64,000 nucleotides of DNA from Arthrobotrys musiformis (Eukaryota; Ascomycota; Orbiliomycetes; Orbiliales; Orbiliaceae): NCBI GenBank assembly GCA_036971715.1, contig JAVHJL010000010.1, positions 992,001-1,056,000 of the forward strand. Reading direction: 5' to 3'. A program made the translations under genes and the position numbers. Positions within the stretch are counted from its first letter, which is position 1, and the number at the start of each line of letters is the position of its first letter. Shown in pieces: positions 35,148 through 46,408 of the stretch. The notes beneath the pieces were generated by a model. The model saw only the letters and a program-made list of their open reading frames with translations, did not search any database and was not told the DNA's origin.

Positions 35148-38100
35148 CTTTCCGGGCTCTTGTGGAATCCAATGATATATGCGACTGCTTCCAGGGATGT
35201 CTGCCGATGTCTCCGCATGATGCTCCTGCGCGCGCCGATTCTGCAAGACCGAGGATTGAAATGGTGTTAAACGGCTGGGTTGACGTGAATGTGTTGATGT
35301 TGAGGTTGGGACCATTCAACGCCACATTATTCCCCAGCCACACCAGAGCTAGACGACGCCACGGTTCTTCCGTCCCGCTGTATACATGTATACAACCATA
35401 TATTATTATCGACAATATCTCACGGCTGTAACAATCGAACCATGGCAGTGGAACACCGCGCATTGACATCGACAGTTGACACACGAGAGTTTTGCTTTTC
35501 GAACGAATAGGAATCACCAAACGGTTCTAAAACGCTGCCTTTCAACTAAACATGCACATTTCAAAACCGTGGTTACATAATTACGTCCAGTCCCGGCCTG
35601 GCCTGACAAGCCATCGATTCAAAAGGGGTCCCTTCAAACTCCTTTCCTATCGACGATGGTTTTTTGATTCTTCAAAGAAAGAACTATGACAATACCATAA
35701 TCCTTTTTTTTGGACCGAAAAATCACAAGCCTGAGATGACCAACGTAAGGTACCATCGGGAAGGTCCCCACCCTACCCCCGCCAAGGGATTGGGGTTACA
35801 GAGGAGAGTCGCAGTGGAGCCAGTTATAAGGCTGACACGAAAGGCATTTCCTCCAGTTAGCGGCCGGAAGCTAGGGGTATGTATCATGAAACTCTCCTGA
35901 TGCTGACCCTTCCTATCTTTTTTTCCCTGACTTCCCGGCCGTAAGTCTAATATGTTCATACGCAAAATGGGATAAACTCCGGGAAGAGAAACCGCCTCGG
36001 GGGCGTATACGTAGTGGTAAACTGCTTACGACACTTCGTTGCAATGGCCTTTCCTCCTTCCAAAGTTTCTTTACTCTGTGGCGGCGGGGCAATGTTGGAG
36101 GTTAACTCGAGCTCGGAACTGATCACCTTTTGGCCTCTGGTGAGGCATACCGGTCACCTCAGCCCACCCATTCTTTCTAGAAAAAAGAAGAAAAGCGAAC
36201 GGTACTCCTTTATTCCGCAGTTTTAACGTTTTAAGCGAGAAAAAGCTGAAATTCAATCAAGAGTGGGCCGACGGTTTGCGCGTCATCGGTTCTAATAGAA
36301 AAAGGCGAGAGTAATCCTCTTTCCTCGCTCGCTCGCTCACCAGCCGCTTGGGTTCGGGAATCTGGTGGGCCTTTTTTGGTTGCAGATAATTTAAATCCAG
36401 CGGTGCGGAAACTCAACGGTTTCTGTTGATACGAAAGGGCCCACCTGCGAGTACTTGTTTCTGGCGGGCTGAAGAATTTACCTCATTACTAAGAAAGTAT
36501 CATACGATGACTACAGCAACATTCCTATGTAAATAATTCCAAAAACCCAGCGGGTATCTAGATATAAGATGACTATAGCCTCCAACTAGCCTCATCTGAC
36601 GATATATTATAAACCCCAAACAAGGCTCTCTAGCCAACTCGAGTAGAACACGATGGCAAAAAAAAAAATGTGTGTGATCCGGGGTGTCGGTAAGTCTTCC
36701 AGGATTCACATTTCCCGGTTCTGTCGACGAATTGGGGTAGCTGGCTAGTAAGATATCAGGTAATCGCACGTGGGGTAGTGTGGTTTACAGCCGCATCGAT
36801 CTAGCTTTGTCGTTCGAGCTGAGCTGAGTGGTGTTTATTATATAGAAGGGCTCATTGATTTGAGATTTTTGGTTGCTGCATAATCCAGCCACATGCAGAG
36901 CTGCGGAGAGGATGAAAAGAGTTTTTCCGAGGCCTTGTTTAAATTTTTTTTAATCTAGTCAAAACACATAAACTTCAAAAACTCGAAATGCACATGATAG
37001 AAGATTATCACGAATACTAAAGATATCGAACGGGAAAAAAGAGGCGCGAACGCAAACGTGGACTATCGATTAGAAGCCTTTTTTGACAGATCTTTGACAA
37101 GGATTACTTCGTCCCGTAGACGTAGTATGTACAAGAAAAGACTCGAACGATGCAAAATTGCCGCCCGCAAAATATGCATTGACATATGCACGTCGTCGGT
37201 AAACCAAGCAATAACGAGAATCTCAGCAATGGTGATTTGGGAGCTTGGCTGTTTCTAGGGTGGTGGGTTGAAACCCACTTGTTTCAATGCAAGAAGGGGG
37301 GACGAGAAAAAGAAGGCTGAGGCTTGTCCGTCGTCTAAGCTATGCAGCAGCATCATTATCGAACAGGTTCTGGTTAGTTCTTTTTTTGTTTTCTCCTCCC
37401 AGCCTGGATCCTGCGTATGTATCGCATTCTAAGTGTATTCAATATGCCCGTTGGAGAAACTAGAGGGAATAACAGTATTACCTGCATATTTTCGTCAGGT
37501 TGATGGCATGAACAAGCCAGTCAGAGGAGACCCGTTCCTCGCTAGTTAGCTCGAGCCTTTTCGCACCTGCTTTTTTCCCTCGCCCACAGGCCAAAGGAAC
37601 CAAAGGGACGAGAGAAGACGAAAGGGCAGCCTGTTGTAACGTGAATGAACGCAATGGGCTGCACCGCACGCTGTCTTACATTAGTGGCCGTACGCCGTCC
37701 CCGTAAACAAGAACAAGCCCCCGCCCAAGAAAGTATGTGCAGAGCGGTTGGTGGTAAGTAAGGCTAAAAGAGCTTTCTCGCAAGGGGAGAAAGAAGGGAA
37801 AGGGAAAGAGCAGGAGGAAAAGAAGAAAAGAAAAGAAAGAAAAACGCCCTGACACTGGCTTAACTTCCTCCTCCTCGCCCCCGGTTCAGACTGGGTTTAG
37901 TCCAGTAGTTAGGCTGGGACCCTGGGAATTCCTTATTCCTTTAACTAAGGTTCTCAATCCTTATTTTTCTCGTGCTTCTTCTTTTTCTTCTCCCTTTTCT
38001 CTTCCAATAGTCTTTTTCTTTTTAATTCTTATTTCATATACATTTTTTTATATTAGTTCTTCAGTTCTTTTACTCGAGTCGACAACTTAGCTGTACACGT

Positions 38101-39065
38101 CGACTACAATATCCTATCTTGACATCAATTAATACACACAACTACGACGAAGAACTGGACGAATACCTATAAGAAGGCATAGGGGGAAACCATATCTATA
38201 TATCCATCAATCGACTTAATCCAGGGACTTAAGCTTGTTACTCGATCGCGCAACTTGACGTTTACGACCGACCTTCCTTGGGCCTTAATCTCGCAAGAAT
38301 CCGAACTGCATTGCATAACATAACAATAATAACATACGTACATACACACATACATAACAAGAACAGGGAAATCTGGTGGATTGAATTATATTTATAGATC
38401 GCTCTTTCCTTCTTTCTCTGCTTCATCTTTCTTTCTTTTCCTTGTTTTCACGAACGACCCCAAAAAAGTATCACTTGACTGTGCTTTTCTTTCGCTTTCA
38501 AGCCAGCTTCCCTTGCAGAACGTTACATGAGACCTCGTCCCGACCAAGATCTACGCCAACCACCAATACCACCGTACGCATACCGACGCTAGGAAATTTT
38601 GTTCATTCGCGGAAACCCCGAAAAGGCAGCCTGTTTTTTTTTATATCTCTGGCGATATCAGTATCAGTATTGGTATACTATACTATCCACCTAGGAATTG
38701 GAGGAGCCTCCTCAGCCGTTCGCTCGATTCAAACAACGCGCGTCAGCATTGGCAGCAGCAGCACCAGCGACAACAAGGCTTAGTTCCCAGTTGCTAGTTC
38801 GAGGGGCCCATCCCATCAACACATCCACATTCGGCCAGCCAAACAGCCAAACAGCCAGCCATCCACCCATCCCGCAACCCCTGGAAAAGAAAGAAAGAAA
38901 TAAAATAAAATAAAATAAGATAAACCTCCAGCCAGGCGGGGCCAACCACCTTCGCTTTCCCGGCTCTTCCACCAGAACCGCATCCTTCCCTGGTTTTCGA
39001 ACCTCAGAGGATCCCAATAACTCCACCATCATCCATTCTCTACAAAAAAGGGTCTTTCCCGTCCG
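35148..39065. other. Intergenic region and probable long leader
   Basis: About 3.9 kb between divergent NPRL2 and the UPF0658 gene, with no supported gene. From about 37,780 it becomes strand-biased: a purine tract (37785-37850), then C/T-rich tracts (37970-38070, 38400-38450). This is typical of core promoters and leaders of well-expressed fungal genes. Frames at 38442-38783 and 38698-38913 were judged chance. Confidence 0.4.
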
Positions 39066-39176
39066 TTGCCCAACATTCCGTTCTTAAAGGGCCACCAAAA
39101 GAAAGACTCGAACCCTCTACTGGGGGACGCTGGATACCTTCGTCATCAAGGAACAGATCTCAGGCGCCCGGGGTTG

Positions 39177-40532
39177 ATGTACTGGCCTACAACAGCATGG
39201 ACCAGGGCCTTCATGGCTCTGGTCCTCTTGGAGGCTGCCATAGTCTTGACTTTCGAATGGTGAGTGAGACTCCCTTCCCACCACCCCCCCTATTTTTCCA
39301 TTTTTATATTTTCGTATTTTTCGTATTTTTATATCTCCCCCCCTCCCCCAACGGCAACGGCCGCGTCTTAGCTTTAGTGTTACAGGGGGCTGACAGTTAG
39401 TAGTTACATCTTCGGAAGATTCCAGGCTACGATACCAAACGGTGTTAGAAACGACGTAGGTAAAGTAACCGACAACAGAAGACCTATTACAACGTAAGTA
39501 TAACATACGATTACCTAATTGATATATCAATATCAACCTTTGAATATAATCCAGCAGTATATGCTAAGTCGGTACGGTGCTTAGATATCTTACATTGTTC
39601 ATCTTCGCATGGCTATTCCAATTCGTCCTGGTCTACGATGCCCTTCGTCTCAAGAACACCATTCAGGTCTTCGGCCTTTGTATCTTCAATGCCCTCATGC
39701 TTCTCTACTCTGCCATTCAAATCGACCAGATCCGAGAAGCAGTCATGACGGCATCCGGCGGAAACACTGTAGAAAACCCAAACAACTACGATCCCGCCAA
39801 GCTATGGAGAGCCATCCGTCCATTCCTTATCGCCATCCCCGTTGTCATCGGTGTCATAACCGCCTTCATGAGCTTTGTCGCCTGGAAACTACACGATGAA
39901 TTCGCCTGGACAATCTACAAGCATATCTCGGCCGATCTCCGAATGAAGCGCAGATATTTGATTTTCCAGATTTATATCGCCCTTTTGAAATTCGACTTCT
40001 TCTTCTTCCTCGGGTTCACAATCCAATTCTTGGTTATCCTGCTCGACAAGAACGATATCGAGTTCATCTTGACAATCGTCGTTATCCCAGTCACGATCCT
40101 TATCCTTCTCGCTGCTTCGTGGTTCACCAGAAGGGAGAACAAGATTGGCGCTGGTTTCGTCATTGTATGTTCCACTAAACCATTTGACGTAACACAAAAA
40201 AATATTTTGAAAACTAACAAATTTGACAATAGGTTCTTTACCTCGGTGGTCTCTCCTACTTCCTCTTCAAACTCGTCCGTATGTATCACGGAGACAAGGT
40301 CAGCTTCTACCGGCTTGCACGCCGCTCGCTCACCATTTTCGCTGTCATCACGGTCATTCTTCTCGTCATCACCATCGGCGTGGCTATTCAGTGCATGCTC
40401 AACTTCGATAAAGGCCTTAAGCAGCACGTTAACCGAAGGAAGCCGGCGGATCCGGAAGACAAGCATCAAATGCAAGATTTCAACTCGGGCACAAACCAAA
40501 TTAATCCGCCCCCAAGGATGGAAATCGACTAG
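39177..40532 (+). CDS. UPF0658 Golgi membrane protein
   Basis: Exons 39177-39259, 39404-39493, 39585-40164 and 40233-40532 give 350 aa. It resembles the fungal UPF0658 family localised to the Golgi (function unknown): W-rich first helix (TTAWTRAFMALVLLEAAIVL), ECYIFGRFQATI, ITTYLTLFIFAWLFQFVLVY, a large loop, FLIAIPVVIGVITAFMSFVA, LLKFDFFFFLGFTIQFLVIL, FILTIVVIPVTILILLAASW, LYLGGLSYFLFKLVRMYHG and a last helix at ILLVITIGVAIQ. About seven to eight membrane segments are visible. The acceptor for exon 3 is at 39583-39584; nearer acceptors give an in-frame stop. The frame is open upstream to 39021 and looks protein-like (KKDSNPLLGDAG) but has no ATG, so the true start is uncertain. Confidence 0.85.
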
Positions 40533-41497
40533 TACGAAAATCTTAAAGTCGGATATTACTGTTTTCTTCTTCTTTCTATTTCAGCTTTGCTCGTTTTGCA
40601 ATTGGTTTCTTGTAATTGATTTTTCCAAAAGAAGTGGCTTTGGGGGGCTTTTTTCAACTTTATACTTTACACCGGGACCGTGAAGGGGGTTCAGGGTATT
40701 ATTTATATTTTATTACATACTATTACACATATTACTTCGACGACATTATTTATTGCTCGACTCGACGAACGTTTTTTTCTCACGCGACCCATATTTAGTA
40801 CCTTGCTTTTTGGAAATGTCAACTTTTTTCTGTGTCCCTCGTCCTTTTCTGATGGGGCTTTTGAGCGCTTGAACTTTTATACCTTTCCTACTATACATAA
40901 ACTTAGTCCCCCTCCACTATCTTTTAGTGCCCCTTCCTTTTTTTTGTCTTGTTGATAGGTACACTGGCGTTTCCCTTCCGCTTCAAAAATTTTACCCCTA
41001 CTTCCCTTTTTACTGAGCTCTGAGGAATTGAAAACCCATACATTGCAAAGACGAAGCTATGAAGGAAAAGAAAGGAAATAGACGCCCAAGGTCTCGTCCT
41101 TTGATACTATTATACAAGATTGACTGAAAAGTTCTTTTGTTATCTCCTTTGTTTTCTTTTTTTTTTCCTTTTTATATAATTTCTGATAGCGGTAGCTTTT
41201 CTTCTGAGCGGTTATGCTAGAATGATAATGGATGTTGATACAGCGTTCCCTTCTCTTGATTACTTCCTTCCCGGTCTTGTAGCCAGCTTTCTTCCCTGGT
41301 TCCAGCAGGTGTAGATGTGAAATATACCCTTCGCTTTCCTCCAAAATCGCAGATATATGAGTGATATGATCAAGCACAGTCGGTCAACCTCGACGTTCCT
41401 TCAACTTATGCCACTCGAAGCCCTGGTTTCAACCGTTCAATCCCGACATTTTTAACCTGTTATTCCCATAATTCCCCCTGAACGATTCCAAAAGCAT
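40533..41497. other. Convergent 3' flank
   Basis: T-rich region between the UPF0658 gene and the convergent BLOC-1 gene. It contains long T/C tracts (40930-41000, 41150-41170). No gene; it probably holds both 3' untranslated regions. Confidence 0.45.
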
Positions 41498-42106
41498 TCA
41501 CCCACCGCTCCTTCCACTCCCACTCCCGCCGAGTCCAGCGGCGGCAGCAGCTAATGCCGCCGCAGCGGGACTGCTGCTTATTACACCCGATAACCCCGGG
41601 GTGGTAGATTGGTTGTTTGGATTGTTTATTGCCTTTTGTTTGCTCAATTGGATGAATAATCTGCTCACGCGGGCTTGGATGGTGTGTAATTGTGCTTTGA
41701 TTGTGTTAGTGGGTTATATAAGTAGTGGAAAGAGGGAGGGGGTACCATTAACGGCGTTCAAACGCTTTCCTACGCTGGCGAGTTTTACGATTGTGGGTTT
41801 TAGGAGGGGGGGTCGGTGGTTTCGAGGTAGTGGTTTAATTCTGTTGTTTTTGTTAGTTATTGTATGGTTTTTGTGGGGGATGGGGGGGTGTTTACGGGAG
41901 ATTAGGCGTTCTAGTTCCTCGGCTAGGGCGATTTGCGATTGATGCACCACCCAGAGCTTTTCGGTCGTCTGACGGATCGTGGGGTCGAAGAGGGTGCGGA
42001 GGCCGGTGGAGAGGGGGTCTGATGCTATATTGCGGGGCGGGGAGCGGGAGGAAAGGTTGTCGGATAGTGAGGGGGGGGAGCCGGCTAGTGAGGGGGGGGT
42101 CGACAT
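41498..42106 (-). CDS. Snapin-like BLOC-1 subunit with an apparent 1-nt frameshift
   Basis: Exons 41896-42106, 41746-41840 and 41498-41694, with introns of 55 and 51 nt (branch sites ATAACTAAC and CCACTAAC). Exon 1 gives DPTIRQTTEKLWVVHQSQIALAEELERL; exons 2-3 give VKLASVGKRLNAVN joined to QLHTIQARVSRLF. This is the heptad pattern of the Snapin/Snn1 subunit of BLOC-1, which acts in endosomal maturation and transport. An Ala/Gly/Ser-rich tail ends the protein. The exon lengths sum to 503 nt, one short of a multiple of three. Exon 2 opens in the expected frame (LNHYLETTDPP) but shifts at a run of seven G (41806-41812, C on the coding strand). One extra base would give a 167-aa protein. This is either an assembly error or a real mutation. 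Confidence 0.72.
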
Positions 42107-43980
42107 TGTTAATTGATTTATTCCCGAATGGGGTTGGGGGGAGGAGGAGATGGGGTTTGGGAGGTTGGAGGGTTACACAGGCGTCGGGTTCGACCGCGGA
42201 TTGAGGTGGTTGATAATGCGCGGTATCACGGCTTGGTGGATTTCAACACATTTGGGTGTTGTCGAATGCTGTCGACGTCGAGCTGGTTCTTACTAAAGAT
42301 GGGATGTCTTTGTATTCCTCTTCCCCTCCTTCCGTTTATATCTAGAATAATAGCTGTGATGCGCAATTATATTCCCAATTTATAAAGCAATCTCTATCTG
42401 AGGAAAAATACCACATTCGTAAGTGCTAGCACTTATTAATCTCTCATGACCCTAGACTCTGCATAGGAAGTTTTCATATCAAATATCAGTCGCACAGAAG
42501 GCTAAGCTACGTGAAGAGAAATGAAACAAAAATACATGGAGTCTTTGCTGGAGACCTTTACGGGAACGTGTTACAAGTGTTATATCCTAGTGCTTCGGCC
42601 GTTAGTATAAACTCTTATAGATATAAACACGCAAAATAGGCACATACAGAGACCGGACCCTCCGATAATCTACCCATACACCTACAATATCATTCAGACC
42701 ATCTAAGTACGGATTCAGGTTATGTAACCGCTTGAATGATTGTGGGGGACTGTTTAGAGCCTCCAGAACGTATTCGGGCTCGGCCTAGATCCAGACCAAC
42801 GAGTGAATTTATCCAGCTCACTCACGAGGCTGCGAGGTCATGCGAACGTACCGAATGGACTGGTTACACAAGCATAACAGGGAAAATAACTCAAGGCGGC
42901 TTTTGAAGATTTTATCTGTCTAGACTCTGGGCCTGGCCTGTTTATATCCCGCCTGGGGGTTTGATATCATGCAACCGCAGACGAGCGCTCAATCAGTCTA
43001 TATTATTGGAGCCTTCCAGCTGATCCTTTTGAGAGAATACTATAGTATGGTGGTTATCCTCAGGCAGGACTATAATATTTTACTCGCCAACCAAAAATAT
43101 CGATATCAATTTGAAAATCTAAGAAGCGTCCAAGTATAACAAAGAATCAAAGAGACACAATAATCTCTTAAACTGATAAACCTCCAAATTTGAAGAAAGA
43201 TCAGACTCATCTACTACATGGAATACATTTACAACCAGAAACATACGCATACACCCCTCCATATAAACATATTAGAATATTTAAATCGATATCCAACGGC
43301 AGGTGTGCCTTATCTACACCAAAAGCAAACCCCGCCCCCACAATGCGCCCCCTATACTGCGAAATGGGCCTAGATTTTCGAGAGAAAAGGTGTCCTCCGC
43401 ATATCTTAGCATGCAGAATATACCGTGATCCGAGAATTTTAAATCGAGAATCAATATCTGGTATAAGGCGGTCACTCTTTATGCGGTCTCGGTACGAGAC
43501 CAGTATAGGGTAGATCCATTTCATAGCTACACCCGTGCATACTACTTTGCCGGGCTAGGCCTAAGGTTAATAACCCGGCCGCGGCCCACGCTCCCTGATC
43601 AACAGATCGACGTAACAAGAGGAGGAAAGAAAGGAGAAGAGGAAGTATATAATAGTAACGTCGACTTAGCCGCACACCTCCATCCTGACTTATAACAAAA
43701 TTTCCCGCCCCATTATAAAGGCATCCTCAGCAGTACCGAAGCGTTTTAATACAAGACTATATAGTATATACGCATATGAGCCAGAATATTGGATATTACG
43801 GCTTGCTTAAGAACTTTTGAATGTATGTAGGTATATCCAGCCGATAATTTAAAGCCAGTTCCCAATCCATCATTCATATATATAATCCAAATGACCAACC
43901 TGCTAACAGGGGCACGGTAGTCTAATATAATAGAATCAATTCCGAGAATACACAACAACCCACAGAATCTCAATCCCGCC
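42107..43980. other. Intergenic
   Basis: About 1.9 kb with no supported gene. It contains the palindrome-like GGTCTCGGTACGAGACC at 43485-43501, a variant of a motif seen at two other sites. Overlapping frames at 43190-43524 on both strands show no family features. Confidence 0.4.
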
Positions 43981-44269
43981 ATGAAAGCAGTCGCCTTTAT
44001 CATACTATACTCCCAACTCCTCTTCACCAGGTAACTGCCCCCTAGACTCTTACAAGCTCAAGGACATACTTTGGATTTTTAATAACTAATCCGTCGACAT
44101 AAATAGCATAACATCCTTCCCACTTCCCGCCGATACAAACCTTTCAGGTCTACCTAATCAACTCGTCCCGGGCTCAGCAGCCACGCTTACCGCTATCACA
44201 GACGATGGAAGAACCCGAGTTACCGTACGGGTATTTCTAGGCCCTGTCGTGGTCGAGGCGAATGTTTAG
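43981..44269 (+). CDS. Possible small secreted peptide, 70 aa
   Basis: Exons 43981-44030 and 44107-44269, joined across a 76-nt intron (GTAACT donor, AACTAAT branch site, ATAG acceptor). The product starts with a good secretion signal (MKAVAFIILYSQLLFTSITS) after CCCGCCATGA, a favourable start context. The mature part is short, without cysteines, and rich in Thr/Val (SAATLTAITDDGRTRVTVRV). Neither exon alone exceeds 60 codons. No relative was recognised. Small secreted proteins of this size are common and poorly conserved in fungi; the model rests on start context, signal peptide and splice signals only. Confidence 0.45.
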
Positions 44270-46408
44270 GGGCAGCAGTGCATTTCAAGCCGTCTGTAGC
44301 TGTGGCGCTCAACGGGAGATCTCGAGATGGTTTTTTGCACATATATATATATATACTGTGTCAGGAAAGGGGGGGGTGATTGATACGGTATCAATACGGT
44401 ATTGTGACCATAATGCCTATTACAACGGTATTGGGAGCAAAAAACGCCATATAATTCGGATTACAACGGTATTCAAAAACACCCTTCTTCTGGCACAGTA
44501 TATATATATATATATATAAGGTATATATAAATATTAATATAGTAGTACGGGATTTATCGATTGACAATGGAATGGAATATGCTATTGTCTTCTACCTCCG
44601 CGCTTAAGCACCCTGAAGTGAATAATGTAGCCATACATATTAGGATTCAGCGATGGGTATTGAAACCAGATCCAACGATGATATTTCAATAAATCAGCCC
44701 CAGCTGCAGTACATGTATACATTCTATAGATCCAATCAAAAGAATACCAATACATTACCTATCATACCTACCACAATACCGGTACCACCCCAAATCCCGA
44801 GAAAACTACCGAACCATCAACCCAAATCCACAAAAAAAACCTCAAAATTTCCACACCAAGATATCCAAACTGCCAAAAAAATCCCACAAAAACCACCGCC
44901 TAACGCAAGGGCCACACCCACATGATCACGAACCCGCAGAAACATAAATCCTGCATATTATAGAAAAAAAGGAAGGAAGAGCCCCACATTACATTCCTCG
45001 CCGGGTGTATTGCCTAAGCACCCGCAAGGGGCCGACTTCGCGAAACCTCCTGTACGATCGACGGGTAGATCGTAGATCCCTTACTTTATTCCCCCCCTCC
45101 CTTGAAAAAGGAAGAGGAAGAAACCGGGTTTGGGGGATGTTTTCCTGGATGTGCTGGTAGGATGTGGAGTCATATTATTGTTTTCCTCTTTTCCTTAGAA
45201 TATCTCGGAAAGAAAGAACGGTGGATTTTTTGTTCGGAAAAGGAGTGTCAATATATCACGAATTCATAGTTTTTTTTTTCCAAGTTTTTGTATTTATTAC
45301 ACGTTAACGTTATGTTTTTGAGAAAAGAGTGAAGCTACGCCAGCCGGCGACACTTCGTTTCAAACCCACCGTTTCCATCACAGTCTTCTAAAATCCTCAC
45401 CCGTAAAATATTGACAAAGAAACGAACCTACATCACCGAAATGCACGCCCACCCCCAGGCCCCATGAAACCCAAACTTTCAAAAGAACAGCCGATTAATA
45501 GAATTAAATAATATAATAATCGATCGTTGGAAAGAGAAAAAAAAAAAAGGGAAGAAGAAAAAGAGATTTTTTCCACACGTGTACCATCCTCACTCATAGT
45601 CGTCGCCAACCACCTCTATTCCCCCCCCCCCCTCTCCAATATCATAGATATTAATCCCCTCTCTTAAAATACCTGCCACCGTTGAAGCCGCAGAAACATC
45701 CGCCCCACGGCTGTTTCCCCCTCCACCAAAATAATAATAGTAATAAGGATAATGATAATAATGATAAGAGAAAAGCAAGCCGAAAACAAAGAAACTACAC
45801 CGCTGCTTATACAACCACAACAAACGGCCTTTAAACGTCCGCCGATGAAAGAAAAAGGGAAAAAAGGAAACCCACAAACCTAAAGGAAAACCCCACGATC
45901 CCTATTTAATGAAATCCGAAGAAAAGAAGAAAAATCGTTAAAGGGAAGGATAATAATAACACACAGGTGCACCTAAAAAGACCAGAACAAAAAAAAACAA
46001 CCTAGGTCTCAGCCCCAGAGACCTCGAACCGGAAAAAAGGAGTGTCGAGTAAGAGGGACGCGCAAAAAAAATGCTACCGAGGGTTTATAACCAGCCCTTG
46101 CAATCCAAGCTGCCGTTATAGTAAAACAAGTCGAGAAATTTCATTAGATAATAGCCGTAAATGTCCGAAGTTTTTGTTGGTACAGTAGTTTTCGTGAAAA
46201 GTTGAAGGGTTGGGAGGGTCAATCTGGAGAACCGAAGCCGTAACTATTATCCAAGCCCGAGCGGCGACTAGTGATCATTTATTTGGAGCCGAATCCGAGT
46301 CAAGGCCGAAGCCGAAGCCGAAGCCGTAGGTATGTTAAATACGCCTAGATTGGGAGGGCCTTGGAACGTGGCTGATCGGGGACCACGTGGGAGACTAAAC
46401 TATGGACG
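44270..46408. other. Intergenic, simple-sequence rich
   Basis: About 2.1 kb. It holds (TA)n runs at about 44341-44355 and 44499-44518, with the 14-mer ATTACAACGGTATT twice between them (about 44426 and 44461). A C-run at 45620-45633 and a GCCGAA hexanucleotide repeat at about 46300-46326 lie just downstream of the WC-2 stop. No gene was supported. Confidence 0.45.
46300..46326. repeat. GCCGAA hexanucleotide repeat
   Basis: About four copies of GCCGAA in the probable 3' flank of the white collar gene. The surrounding sequence also has degenerate copies (46240-46300). Confidence 0.75.

Noticed and set aside
39080..39115. GGGTTCGAGTC on the minus strand, resembling a tRNA T-loop
   Set aside because: The flanking bases do not form a T stem or acceptor stem, and no D or anticodon arm is present. 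No tRNA was found anywhere in the window.
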